NCBI RefSeq assembly: GCF_030052815.1
Contig: NC_079495.1
Coordinates: 33,823,967 to 33,887,966 of the forward strand
Reading direction: 5' to 3'
Source of the DNA: Hevea brasiliensis
Taxonomy: Eukaryota > Streptophyta > Magnoliopsida > Malpighiales > Euphorbiaceae
Length of the DNA stretch: 64,000 bases
This document shows, piece by piece, positions 19,844 to 31,143 of this stretch. The position numbers and the translations under genes were made by a program. The notes below the pieces were generated by a model. It did not search any database. It was not told the origin of the DNA and saw only the letters and a list, made by a program, of their open reading frames with translations. Numbering within the stretch: position 1 is the first letter of the stretch; the number at the start of each line of letters is the position of its first letter.

Positions 19844-22800
19844 TGTAACACCCTCCCTGTAGCAACTCCGTACATTCTACTGTTCCGGTGACCAGTGTCG
19901 GTCCGGACAGCTAGAACGTCCGGAAAAATATTTAAACTAAAGTGAGGAACTATAATTAACTCAAATATTAATAAGAAAAATTTAGAAAAAAATTTAGAAA
20001 TAAAATACAACCAAGTTAAACGAGCCGGTGCCCTAACGATGGATAACCTAATGAAAAGTTGCGGTTCTCGCAACTAGGAGCCCTAGACCCAGGGGAAAAA
20101 TTCATAAAATAATTTTTGGCACTCCAGAGAAGGGTCATTGAGGTTCCTATGGCATTAGAATGCCAAAAAAATATTTAGAAAAAATTTTCAATCGGTATAG
20201 ACAATTTTGACCCGTTAAGCCAAACGGAGGGCATTTTGGTCATTTCTCCTTCAGAGACGATTTTTGGCCGACTTGTCCAGTTGAGTAAATAATTATTATG
20301 ATATAAAATATGAATAAACATTACTAAAAATTAAATTGAAAATGAGTAGAGATGAAAAGAAAAGAAGAATAAAGAAAATTAGGGATAATGACATCACATG
20401 ATGTCATTATCTTACTCCTAACCAATCACAAGTTAACAAGCATTCTTAAAACACTTAAAAGAGTCAAAATAGACCAAAAAAATTCTGGTCTTCTTCTTCT
20501 CCTTCAGCCAGCCGAAACCCTTCTCCCCTCTCCCTCCATTGATTCTCAATCAAAGCTCCCTTTCTCTCTTTGTTTCACTACTAAACCCTAGACACCTTTC
20601 ATTAAAACTTGTCCATACCTCTTGGGAAAGTGTTTGGCAGCCTAGAAAAGGAAAGAAAGTGAAGTTTAAGTTTGGAAAATTCTGCCCTACAAGAGTTTAG
20701 TGCTTATTTATGCATATATTTCTTTTATTCCAAGTTAGGGACTTGAAATTAATATGAAATTGTGAATTAAATGGACTAAAACTCATGTGTATGTATACCA
20801 GGGAATTCGGCTGCCTAGTGAGGGTTATGACTTTGATGGTTTATATGGGCTTAGAGTGGATTAGAGAGGGTGTTTAAAGTGTATATATATATATATATAT
20901 ATAAGGAATGAAAGTGTTAACTAAGGTGTGTGGTGTGAATCATAATGGGAAATTAGGGTTTTGGGAGTGAAATTTGGACTTGGCTTATGAAATGATGAGT
21001 GAACATTCTAATGGTCAATTAGTGACCATTTGAGGTAAGTTGACCATAATTTGAAGTGAACTAGAGTGTTACAAACCAAATTGGTAGGCTGCCTAGTGAT
21101 AGCAGCAGGTGAGGCTGTGAGTCCAGCCTGTTTGGACTGCCATATCTTTGGTTGTGTAGGTTCAATTGGTATTTGGCCAATTAGACATGACATTAGACAC
21201 ATAATGGCACAATTTTTCTGAAGAAATCATGCCCAAAAGACCAAAGCAAGTGGACCAAAAACTGGCCCCAATCCGGATACCCTGCAACCAGAATCTGCAG
21301 AATGACCAAATGAACAGTAATTGTTCATTTGGCCATAACTCATTGTAGAATGGGTCAATTGACCTGAAATTTTTACAGAAACAAGTTAAGATATATACAA
21401 ACAACTTTCATGAAGAAACCTACCCCAAATTATGACCAGAACCTATCCAACAAGGCAGTGGCAGTCACTGTTCACTACACTGTAGATATGGTCAATTCTA
21501 CAGTTTTGCAATCCGGCCAGCTGTGGTTTTTGGACCATATCTGGAGTTACAAAACTCCAAATGGAGTGATTCAAAAAAAGAAATTCAACTAGACAAAATA
21601 AGGAACAACTTTCATGTTTACCATTTCCTCAAATTCCCACTATAACAGTCACTAATGGAACAGTAAATTTGGGATACAAAAACTGAAAATTCTGCTCCCT
21701 TAGTTTAAGCTTAGAAATGGTATTGGTGATTAATGCCAACAAGTTTTGAATGCAAAATGTGGTATGTTGGGAGTGTCAAAACCAATGTACCTATTTTCTA
21801 TGCAAAAGTCAACATTTTTGTTGACTAATGAAGTGAATAGTAACATCAAAACTTGAAATTCAAAAATTGAAGAATTTTAAAGTATCAAATGCCCTAGTAT
21901 ACCTAACAAGATTGGTTTGGATAGTTTGGCATGCCAATAGGGTTCGATTAGCGATCGCACATGGCATTATGCCATTCTGTGATTTTATGGCTTTTAGCCA
22001 TTCTGACCTTGTGTTGATATTTGGCCTTGTGCCTATTGTCATTACAGCTTATTAGCTGTTCTGTTGCACACCGGGAGATGCATACGTGACCGATGGTGTG
22101 ACGGCTCGAGGTACTTGATACCCAGTGCCAGTTTACCCGTTATCCAGTCCAGTCGTCCAGTATAGGTTACTTGGGCAATCAAAAATGAAAGTGGATAAAT
22201 TTAATGAAATAATGAATATAACAAGTACAAAACAAGTAAGACATCGATACATTCAATACATATTTATTTTCTGTTATTTCCTTTTATTTTATTATTGCAC
22301 CACTAAGCATTATTGCTTAGCGCGTTGCTTTTGCCACGCGTAGGTTCTGGAGATACTGACCGAGAGCCCAGTAGACCGCAGACTGGGTGAGACCTCCTGC
22401 AGCTCTGCATAGTGTCCGTGTCACCTCACCATCTACAGTGCATTGGTAGGACACTAGGTTTCATTTTGGTATTTTGTAACTAACTTTTATTTTCTCATAT
22501 GTAATTGAACTTATGTAATGTATTTTGATGTTCATGTAAATAATGAGAATTGTGTTTATGAATGGAAAAGTGAATGTTTATCTGTGATTTATACATGATT
22601 ATCACATGAAATGAATGATTGAGCAATGAAATTGAAAAATGTTGAGATTTTGATATTGGAGTTTGAGATGATTGAATATGATTATTGGAAGTGTTTTTCA
22701 CAGGTTCCGAAGAACTGTTTTCTCCATTTTTAGCCGGTACTCTGCCAGATTTTCTATAAAATTTTCGGAACCTCAAATAAATTATAATTTCAATAAATAA

Positions 22801-22932
22801 CTTAAATGAATTATACTTCACAAGTTATATTCAAAACTATGATAAAAATTAATTAAGATAAAATAGAGTATTCCGGTACACCGTGTGACATAACTTACTC
22901 GGATATACTGTAGACGGGTAAGGGGTGTCACA
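19844..22932 (+). repeat. TK-B1 3' LTR (3089 bp)
   Basis: Matches the 5' LTR at an offset of 10020 bases until the shorter TA run. The donor-like site at the position equivalent to 10676 reads GAGTTTAGT (near 20696), a mutated GT. Ends GGTGTCACA at 22932, followed by the TSD GTGGT. Confidence 0.96.
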
Positions 22933-23262
22933 GTGGTAACGCCTTTCTATGTGTTTGGACTTCTAGTGAGACCAGGGTTCCTTGGCCTTTATGACTGCTC
23001 CGTTGTTGTCACAGTGAAGTGGAACTGCTGACTCAATGGAAGGAACTATTGCAAGTTCTATTATGAACTTCTTTATCCAAACAGCTTCCTTTGCAGTATC
23101 TGATGCAGCAATATACTCATCCTCGGTAGTGGAATCTACAGTCATATTCTGTTTGGAACTCTTCCGACTGACTCTACCTCAATTATAAATGAACACATAC
23201 CCAGAGGTAGACTTTCTATCATCGATATCTGATTGGAAATCAGAATCAATATAACCATCCAA
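22933..23262 (-). pseudogene. ANG-2 RNase H, N-terminal part
   Basis: Read leftward: GYVFIYN near 23200, then VDSTTEDEYIAASDTAKEAV and PLHCDNNGAVIKAKEPWSH, the conserved Copia RNase H helix and the catalytic Asp of HCDN. A stop near 22963 and the TK-B1 insertion at 22932/22938 end it; the rest is at 9649-9823. Confidence 0.9.
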
Positions 23263-24351
23263 TTACAAGTCACCATTTCTGTATATCAAGAATAAATCCT
23301 TAGTTCTTCTCAAGTACTTAAGGATATTCTTGACAGCTATCCAGTGTTCCAAACCTGGATTGGAATGATACCTGCTAGTCAAACTAACAACATATACGAT
23401 ATCCAGCCTAGTACACGTCATTGCATACATCAAAATTTCAACAACCGAAGCATATGGAATCCTGGCCATTTTATCTCTTTCTTCAGGTGTCTTTAGAGAC
23501 ATCTCTTTAGAAAGGTGGATACCATGTCTTTCCGGTAACAATCCTCTCTTGGAATCAAGTATGTTAAACCTCTTTAACACCTTTTCCAAGTATAGACTTT
23601 GGGATAAACCAATTATTCTTTTCGCTCTATCTCTATAGATACGAATCCCAAGAATATAGGTTGCCTCCCCTAAGTCTTTCATAGAGAATGTATTTGACAA
23701 CTATACCTTTATAGTTGTCAACATACCTGTGTCATTACCTATCAATAGAATGTTATCCACATATAAGACAAGAAAAGTGATAGCACTGTCACTAACCTTC
23801 TTATATACACATGGCTCATCCTCATTTTTTATAAAGCCAAATGACTTAATGGCTTCATCAAAACGGATATTCCATCTCCTCGAAGCTTGTTTTAACCCAT
23901 AAATGGATCGCTTTAGCTTGCGCACTTTGGAACCATCTTGGGATTCAAAACCCCTAGGTTATTCCATGAAAATGTTTTCTTCAATGTATCCATTGAGAAA
24001 AGCTATTTTGACATCCATCTGCCAAATCTCATAATCATAGTATGCAACTATTGCTAATAGAATCCTAATTGATTTAAGCATGGCAACAGGTGAGAAAGTC
24101 TCCTCATAGTCAATTCCTTGCCTATGGTGAAACCCTTTCACTACTAGTCTTGCCTTATAGGTCTCTACCTTTCCATCAGAACCAATTTTCTTCTTGAAAA
24201 CCCATTTGTTCCCTATAGGTACAATACCTTCAGGTGGGTCAACAAGATCCCAAACTTGATTCTTATACATAGAATCAATTTCGGATTTCATAGCATCAAT
24301 CCATTTTGAAGAATCTATATCTAATATAGCTTCTTCATAGGTAAGTGGATC
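23263..24351 (-). pseudogene. ANG-2 reverse transcriptase
   Basis: Copia RT read leftward. Begins TYEEAILDIDSSKWIDAMKS, then WVFKKKIGSDGKVETYKARL, DYEETFSPVAMLKSIRILLA, WQMDVKIAFLNGYIEENIFM, the finger-palm core. A stop near 23959 and another near 23701 interrupt it. The catalytic box reads LVLYVDNILLIGND: the second Asp of YVDD is Asn, so polymerase activity would be lost even without the stops. The thumb and connection follow at 23700-23263 (MKDLGEATYILGIRIYRDRA, YASVVEILMYAMTCTRLDIV). Confidence 0.93.
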
Positions 24352-25458
24352 ATCTCCATGATCTACTTCTTCATGAGTAAACAACTCTTGTTCTTCTTTA
24401 TGAAGGAAACCATATCTCACTGGTGGGTGAGATACCCTGGTTGTTCTACGAGGAACAGCTGTAGATGTTTCATCAATAGGTGTAGGTTGACTAGATGGAT
24501 CTATATCCATCTGATCTATTGGTTGGTCAAAATTCTCTAATTCTAACTCTATTTGCCTTCCTTTGCCTCCTTTTTGAACAAATTGTTGTTCAAGAAACGT
24601 GGCATCTCTACTTACCACAACCTTTTGTGATGTAGGCAAATAAAAATAATATCCAAAACTATCTTTTGGATATCCAACAAATCGACCCTTTTCTGATCTG
24701 GTTTCCAATTTATTAGTGTTCAGCTTTTTGATATAAGCTGGATAACCCCAAACCTTAACATGCTTAAGACTTGGTTTTCTTCCATGCCATATCTCATAAG
24801 GTGTGGAAGATACTGATTTTGATGAAATCCTATTCAGAATATGCAAAGCTTATTTTAATGCAAATCCCCAAAAGGAGATTGGCATATCAGTATAGCTCAT
24901 CATACTACGTACCATATCCAATAGGGTACGATTTCTCCTTTCAGATACACCATTCAACTGTGGTGTTCCTGGAGGAGTCAGCTGGGAAATAATGCCTTGC
25001 TCTCTCAAGTATTCATTAAATTTAGTACTCAAGTATTCATCTCCATGATCTGATCGAAGAGCTTTAATATTCTTTCCTGTTTAATTTTCTACTTCAGATC
25101 TAAATTCTTTGAACTTTACAAAGGATTCATGTTTGTATTTCATCAAATACAAATACCCAAACCTTGATTTATCATTAGTAAAGGTAATAAAATAATGAAA
25201 ACTGACTCTTGCCATTTCTTTAAATGGACCACATATATCACTATGTATTAGCTCTAAAATATTTTTAGCTCTTAGCCCTTGTCCAACAAAGGGTGATCTA
25301 GTTATTTTGCCCTGAAGGCAGAATTCACAAGTTGGAGTAGGTCTAAAACCTAACGAAGATAAAATCCTCATTTTCTCCAACTTTGCAATCCTATCTTTTG
25401 CAATATGACCTAACTTTAAGTGCCAAATATATTTAGAACTTGAGTTGATTTTCACCAT
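24352..25458 (-). pseudogene. ANG-2 GAG-pre-integrase, integrase and linker
   Basis: Starts with INSSSKYIWHLKLGHIAKDR, the HHCC zinc-binding region (C-X2-C in CEFCLQGKITRSPF), then the core: LIHSDICGPF, NDKSRFGYLYLMKYKHESFV, then LTPPGTPQLNGVSERRNRTL with the catalytic Glu, and PISFWGFALK. Continues through KSVSSTPYEIWHGRKPSLKH and KGRFVGYPKDSFGYYFYLPT into an acidic, Pro-rich linker (QPIDQMDIDPSSQPTPIDET). Stops at about 25080, 25035 and 24847. The wording resembles Angela/BARE elements of cereals, from memory of the family. Confidence 0.93.
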
Positions 25459-26300
25459 GGCATTGCATTCTTTTAGATTGCTATACTGGCGCTCCTATTC
25501 CAAAGGCCCATCCTTCCGCAAGAGAAACATTTTCCTTTGCCTTCAACAGCTTTAGTCTTCCCTTTCTGTTTGGCTATTTTCTTAAAAGGACCAGGAATCT
25601 AAAGTTTCTTTTTCTTATTGCCGTTCTTCTTATTGGACTTTCCAGCAGAAGAAGATGCAATCAAAGCTACCTCTTTTCCTTTATTGCCCGATATATTCTT
25701 TTGGGCAATAACTAGCATGTTGAGCAAACCAGCCAAGGTGCATTCCTGTTTAGTCATATGGAAATTTATCACAAAATTTCCAAATGACTCAGGAAGGGAC
25801 TGAAGGATCAAATCCGTCTGCAATTGGAAATCCATGTTAAAGTCAAGATGTTCCAGCTGCTCAATCAGCCGAATCATCTTGTGGACATGATCCCCAACAT
25901 TCTGTTCCTCAGGCATCCTCATGCGGAATAGCTACCTAGATATCTCATACCTAGCATTCCTGCTGTGCTCACCATACAACTCTTGTAGGTGAAGGAGGAT
26001 CTCACTCGCACTCTGCATGGTCTCATGCTGCTTTTGTAACTCATTACTCATGGAAGCAAATATTTAACACTTAGCTCTCATATCATGCTCCTTCCACTTG
26101 TCTAAAGTTTTATGTTCCTCTTGAGTGGCCTCTGGCGGTAAGGGACTAGGAACATTTGAGTCTAGAATATATCCTATATGTTCAAGGTTCAGGACAAGTT
26201 TCAAATTTCTTAGCCAATCAAATAAATTAGATCCTGTCAACCTATTGTGATCAAGTATGCTTGCAAGAATATTGGATGGTGGTGGTTATTTTGTGCTCAT
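25459..26300 (-). pseudogene. ANG-2 gag, with protease apparently deleted
   Basis: A minus-strand ATG at 26300-26298 opens MSTK, followed at once by a stop, then NILASILDHNRLTGSNLFDW, a typical Copia Gag N-terminus. The frame is open again at 25922-25599 (VHKMIRLIEQLEHLDFNMDF, LQTDLILQSLPESFGNFVIN), a UBN2-type Gag. A Lys-rich tail and half a zinc knuckle (CFSCGRMGLWNR near 25525) follow. Only about 70 bases separate that knuckle from the GAG-pre-integrase; the DSGA aspartic protease and its surroundings, normally several hundred bases, are not present. Confidence 0.85.
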
Positions 26301-27487
26301 TATTATTAGAAAATTAACGGCAGAAAATAACCAGATTAATTAGTAAATGTATCATGTAATTAACCAAAATGATTATGGTCTTTTAATCAAATTGGTCATC
26401 CCACTAACTTAGCGAATCCTAAACTTCCAAAATAGAAAACGAAAATCCTAGTTGGATGAATTTCTAGTGGGTGATTGAATTCTTATAATTCTATTAATCA
26501 TCCTCAGGTACGTCCATTATTGGAATTACAATAAACTATAAGTGAGTAACTCCTTGCCCATCACATCTCATGTGAGGTTTAATATTTTACCTAGCCCCTA
26601 ATGCTCAAAATCTCAGGTATATCCATTATTGACTTATCTTGCATTAATTAAATTGATCCCATTGAGCTAGTAATTATGCAAATAATTTTAATGTCCTCAG
26701 GTACATTCAATATTGGCCACCAAACCATTTACATATTTACAACATCTCATGATTAACAATTATTCTTATGAAAATCTCTTAAATTAATTGCATCTTATGC
26801 AAGTATTTAAAATTTATTAAAATAATTGCCTCAATGGAAGGCCCATATTATAATTACTTTAATTCTACCATATCCAACTTAATCATTTGTTTGGAAGATT
26901 TTGTGGTTATCCTAATTACTATTAAGGTCTCACTTTGCACATTATCCATTTAGCATGCATATATCATATAGTTGCATACATTCCCATACATCTCATGCAT
27001 TCATGGATAAATAGTAAATATGGTATGATCATGGACTTTCTAAGGGATTCAATTCTGAGCCACTAAGAATTGAATTAGGGCATTCCTAGGTGCATTTCAT
27101 TTATTCATATTACAAGAGTTGCTAAAGGAGTACATAATCAACACTTGATATTGAATTCCTCCAACTGGTCCCACTAATGCTCTTGACCTCCTTGATCTTC
27201 TTGCAATCCAATATTACATAGTAATCCTTGGTATACCAAGGCAAATTTACAAGAACTAAATAAATGAAAGTACAACCCAAAATTATTACAACCTTAATAA
27301 TACATGCCCAAAATAAATTAAAATTAATTAATTAAATTACAACCCAAAGAAACATAAAAGAAATAAATCCAATCACATTGGTCTTTTATAGTCCATGATC
27401 ATCCATCATTTATATCACTATTCAACAATTAAATAAAACATACATACTTAAATTAAATTGAATATCTCATATTCAACTTAAAAATCC

Positions 27488-28020
27488 AGATTTGAATATG
27501 TTTCAAACAAATTTAAAAATTCAGATTTGAATCTCATTCAAACAAATTTAAAAATTCAGATTTGAATCACATTCAAATAAATTTAAAAATTCAGATTTGA
27601 ATCACATTCAAACAACTTTTAAAAATTCAGATTTTAATCACATTCAAACAATTTTAAAAATTCAGATTTGAATCACATTCAAACAACTTTTAAAATTCAG
27701 ATTTGAATCACATTCAAATAATTTTAAAAATTCAGATTTGAATCACATTCAAACAACTTTTAAAATTCATATTTGAATCACATTCAAACAATTTTAAAAA
27801 TTCATATTTGAATCACATTCAAACAATTTAAAAATTCATATTTGAATCACATTTAAACAACTTAAATTCAGATTTGAATCACATTCAAACAATTTTAAAA
27901 ATTAAAATTTGAATCACATTCAAAAAATTTTAAAATTCAGATTTGAATCACATTCAAACAATTTTAAAAATTCATATTTGAATCACATTCAAACAATTTT
28001 AAAAATTTAGATCTGAATCA
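27488..28020 (-). repeat. 35-bp minisatellite, about 15 copies, in ANG-2 leader
   Basis: Head-to-tail units of the form CAGATTTGAATCACATTC followed by AAACAATTTTAAAAATT, with variants CATATTTG and AACAACTTTTAAAA. Units are 32-36 bp and adjoin directly; there are no unique spacers. Flanking units at 27488 and 28010 are the most diverged, as in an array growing by unequal exchange or slippage. Confidence 0.95.
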
Positions 28021-28119
28021 AAATTTAATTGTGTGATTAAAACTCTAATTAAAAAATTTAATTAGACATAGGATGAGCTTTTAGATCATACAACAATTGT
28101 AAATTAAGAAGCCAAACCT

Positions 28120-28162
28120 TGCGCACACCATTGGTGACCACAAAGTGTGCGCACCAATGGTG
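28120..28162 (-). promoter_or_regulatory. Interlocked inverted repeats near ANG-2 primer site
   Basis: TGCGCACAC (28120-28128) pairs with GTGTGCGCA (28145-28153); CACCATTGG (28126-28134) pairs with CCAATGGTG (28154-28162). The order a-b-a'-b' would allow two alternative hairpins or a pseudoknot. It lies about 110 bases inside the primer site, where retroelement RNAs carry packaging or dimer signals. GC-rich in an AT-rich leader. Confidence 0.6.
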
Positions 28163-28270
28163 TTGGTCACTAAACCACCACCTTTCTTTGCAACCAGCAA
28201 TGGATCTACCATCTCATGATCAAACCACACAATTAAATCATATAATCAACAATCTAAATGGCAAATATAG

Positions 28271-28284
28271 TGGCTTTGATACCA
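28271..28284 (-). other. Primer-binding site of ANG-2
   Basis: Minus strand TGGTATCAAAGCCA, two bases inside the LTR end at 28287. One base differs from the usual TGGTATCAGAGC tRNA-Met complement (A for G), either decay or the family's own variant. Confidence 0.88.
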
Positions 28285-28359
28285 ATTGAAGGAGCAGAAG
28301 TATGAAAAATACAAGTTTAGATCATTGAAATTTAAAATTTTTCATCTAGGGTCACATGC

Positions 28360-29063
28360 GAAGTACTCTAGAGTCAAAGGGTTTTAAGTTAAGTAGAACG
28401 AAGACAGAATACATGCATTGCAAGTTCAGTGAAGGCCAAACTGGTAATAGGGAAGGAGTTAGTTTGAATGGAGTGGCACTTTCCCAAAGTAATCACTTTA
28501 AATATCTAGGCTCAGTCCTTCAAGTAGATGGGGGATGTGAGGAGGATGTTAGTCATAGGATTAAAGCCGGATGGTTGAAGTGGAGACGTGCCACGGGAGT
28601 TTTATGTGATCGTAAGATTCCCAATAAATTAAAAGGAAAATTTTACCATACGGCTATGCTATATGGTAGTGAGTGTTGGGCACTGAAAGAGTTGCATGCA
28701 TCTAAGATAAGAGTTGCAGAGATGAGAATGTTAAGGTGGATGAGTGGTCATACTAGACTAGATAAAGTCCGTAATGAAAGTATTAGAGAAAAGGTAGGAG
28801 TGGTGCCAATTGAAGATAAGTTAAGAGAAGGGAGATTGAGGTGGTTTGGTCATGTGAAGCGTAGACATACGGAGGCTCCAGTTAGACAAGTAGAGCACAT
28901 TAGGCTAGAGGATAGAAAGAAAAAAAGGGGTAGACCTAAATTGACTTGGAGTAGAGTAGTACAGCATGACTTAGAAGCATTACACATTTCTGAGGATTTA
29001 ACCCAAAATCGTTCAGAGTGGAAAAAGCGAATCCATATAGCCGACCCCAAATTTTTGGGATAA
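28360..29063 (+). pseudogene. C-terminal fragment of RTE LINE reverse transcriptase
   Basis: A continuous frame of about 234 residues ending in TAA at 29061-29063. Shows the post-catalytic RT region (FKLSRTKTEYMHCKF, HFKYLGSVLQVDGGCEEDV) and the conserved C-terminal segments LYGSECWALKELHASKIRVA, MLRWMSGHTRLDKVRNESIR, LREGRLRWFGHVKRR and RGRPKLTW found in plant RTE proteins. The palm catalytic motif and the endonuclease are missing by truncation. The ATG at 28356 is in the TSD and is not the native start. Stop-free, so the insertion may be fairly recent. Confidence 0.92.
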
Positions 29064-29090
29064 AGGCTTAGTTGAGTTGAGTTGAGTTGT
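28360..29090 (+). mobile_element. 5'-truncated RTE-type LINE
   Basis: A 731-bp fragment bounded by a 16-bp TSD, ATCTAGGGTCACATGC, at 28344-28359 and 29091-29106. Variable-length TSDs of this size, 5' truncation and a short-repeat tail (TTGAG units, 29069-29090) instead of poly(A) are typical of plant RTE-clade LINEs. Intact ANG LTRs read straight through this point (14th-kb solo copy near 15160-15175), confirming the insertion. Confidence 0.93.
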
Positions 29091-31143
29091 ATCTAGGGTC
29101 ACATGCATCATGCAAGATTTATTTTTATCTATTTGATTTCAATGATAAACAGCATATTAAATCTCTTTTAATATATTTTTGGATCTACATTTGCCATTTA
29201 AGATTTTATAATTAATCAGATTAATTATTAGAACCCTAGATTAGATCAAGAACAAGTGCACTAACCTTTTGATGCACTGCAGTGTGTTTGGCACCTTTGG
29301 GATGCGTCTTTAGGACACCAGATGTTGTCCCTCTAGCTTGTCCACACCAAGATCACCTATGGCAACCCTTGAACAGCTTCTAAAGCTTTTTCTATGAATT
29401 AGAAAATCAAGTTTTGCCTTTTAAGAGATTACAGATGTAAACAGGATACTAGAAACAATTTCTAGTATTTTTAATTCAAGAGATTGTTTTCTAATCTCTT
29501 TGAATTGATGAGAGATGAAGAAGAAGAGAGGGGAGATGTTCTTTGGGTGGCGACACCAAAGAAGAATAGCAGCTCACACGTTTTACTCTTTCATAACAAC
29601 ACTTATATAGCTAGGTCATCATTTAAAACCCTTGCCACATGTTACTTTCTGATTGGCTCTTGGTTTAATTGACCCAATCACATTGTGCCAAGTGTCAAAC
29701 TTATATTTAATCTTGACTTTGATTATCTTACATGATTAAAAGACATATGGCAAGCTTATCTGTAATGCCATGTGTCACCATCTCATGGTGTCACATGTCA
29801 CCCTGTGAAATGATCAAAATATCCCTGTGTCTTAATTTTGAGTTCTCAACCCAAAATAATTATTTCTCTTCTTCTAATCAATTTATATTAAATATAAATT
29901 AATTAATTAATCTCTATTAATTAATTTTTCATTAATTAAATTTATATTTAAACACTTTAAACATAAATTTAACTTATACTATACATCCAATAACCTAGAT
30001 TTAGTTTCAAACCATGCTAGGGACTTTGCAATCTAATTGCAAATCAAACCTATTTAATAAATCAATTAAACTCTTTAATTAATTAATTAAATCATAATTA
30101 ATTTGGTGATTACTTGTGTATGTATGTGACTTACTAAGCTCATTACTAATTGGCAATGAGACGTGATATCAACTTTTAATATCATCAGAATTCTTTCTTA
30201 CCATAAATGATTTCTCTAAATCATTTTATGCAGCTCATAGACTATGGTTAACACCTAGCATAGCATGCCATGGCCACCCAATTAGTAATAAGATTTACCT
30301 TAAATGAATCTATAATCATATGTTACCATGCACTAGAATCTCTCTGTTACAAAATCCCAATTTGAGCTGTAGTCATGGTTTATGTCAAACTCCATTTGAT
30401 ATGAATATTATGTTCTCTTTTAATTCCAGTTCTTGATTAAAAAATTTTTTCTCATCAGAAACTCTTTTCTGAATAAATCTATTTGTCCTGGAACTTAAAA
30501 CATTAAGAACAATTAAATGAACATAGGATTTTATCCCTATTTACTTAGAGGAACAGATTCCATCTTGATCAACACCTACCTCCATATATAACTAGCAAGA
30601 GCCAACACATGCCCATATACCCATACACAGTACAAGCATGAAAGCAGTATCAAACTCAAACCACCTATATACAAGATAACTGTGCTATCTCAGGTCTAAA
30701 GATTATATGCACTAATATGATTTATGACAACACATTGACAAGAGTAAACTCCATGTGCTTGTCATAAATGTCACTGGTTCGGCCTACTTATCATCTGTAA
30801 GTGCCTATCATATTTGTTATATGGCATGAGACTCACCATTCCATCTTATTTACATATCATATAAATAACTTGGGAACAAATATGATTACAATCTTTCTGG
30901 ATAAGTCATGTCCTTATTGTGAAGCATCCTCGATTGTGAACCTATTTATGATACTTTGTGCTAGAAATACTGTCACTCATATTCTTAACAACTTAAGAAT
31001 AGAATTTCTAACAAAATATCAATGGACCTTTCTATTACACATAAGTATATTATGTAAACGGAAAAGTGAAAATGCCTTTTATTATTAGTAAAATATATGC
31101 AAGATACATACTAAATGATATACTCTAGGGCATACTACTAACA

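Larger units (their letters stand above)
9824..22932 (+). mobile_element. TK-B1: complete Tekay-type Gypsy element with nested ANG solo LTR
   Basis: 5' LTR 9824-12921, primer site 12927, gag from 13049, pol to 19832, 3' LTR 19844-22932. Both flanks carry the 5-bp TSD GTGGT (9819-9823 and 22933-22937), so both termini are secure. Total 13109 bp, of which 2102 are the nested solo LTR and its TSD. LTRs of 3098 and 3089 bp are very alike; their clearest difference is a TA microsatellite of 15 versus 11 units. Most substitutions seen near the 5' end are C/G to T/A in the 5' copy. Coding is broken by nonsense and indels, heaviest in the integrase core. Confidence 0.96.
26301..28270 (-). other. ANG-2 5' leader between primer site and gag
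   Basis: About 2 kb of AT-rich DNA with no open frame of note. It holds three copies of a CTCAGGTAC.TCCATTATTGG-like motif (26503, 26612, 26696), a 35-bp tandem array (27488-28020), and an inverted-repeat pair close to the primer site (28120-28162). Long untranslated leaders are usual in Angela elements and normally carry packaging and dimerisation signals; which parts do so here is unknown. I see nothing recognisable in 26790-27480. Confidence 0.75.
9328..31143 (-). mobile_element. ANG-2: Ty1/Copia (Angela-like) element, minus strand, split by three insertions
   Basis: A Copia element read right to left: 5' LTR 28287-31143, primer site 28271-28284, leader, gag at 26300-25509, integrase, RT, RNase H down to 22933, then after TK-B1 the rest of RNase H at 9823-9649 and the start of the 3' LTR at 9648-9328. 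TK-A1 interrupts that LTR and the remainder is outside the window. Integrase before RT defines Copia. The integrase and RT wording (SFGYYFYLP, VKNILKYLRRTKDLFLIY) resembles BARE/Angela elements. It inserted into the GAG-pre-integrase region of ANG-1, which resumes at 31144. The protease appears to be deleted. Confidence 0.92.
28287..31143 (-). repeat. ANG-2 5' LTR, interrupted by a LINE
   Basis: Read leftward from 31143 (TGTTAGTAGTATGCC) to 28287 (CTGCTCCTTCA). Without the LINE and one copy of its TSD it is 2110 bp, matching the 2097-bp solo LTR at 13133. Several inverted TTAATTAATTAA blocks (29895-29945 and 30065-30090) are family features also seen at 14180-14400 and 34800-34990. Confidence 0.95.

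Noticed and set aside
27488..28020. CRISPR-like array of 35-bp repeats
   Set aside because: Units abut directly, without unique spacers, and the sequence is a eukaryotic retroelement leader. It is a minisatellite.
28356..28360. ATG at 28356 as start of a 235-residue host gene
   Set aside because: The ATG lies within the target-site duplication; the product is the C-terminal part of an RTE reverse transcriptase, truncated by insertion.
29069..29090. Telomere-like TTGAG repeat
   Set aside because: Only about four units, at the exact 3' end of a LINE and directly before its TSD. It is the LINE tail.
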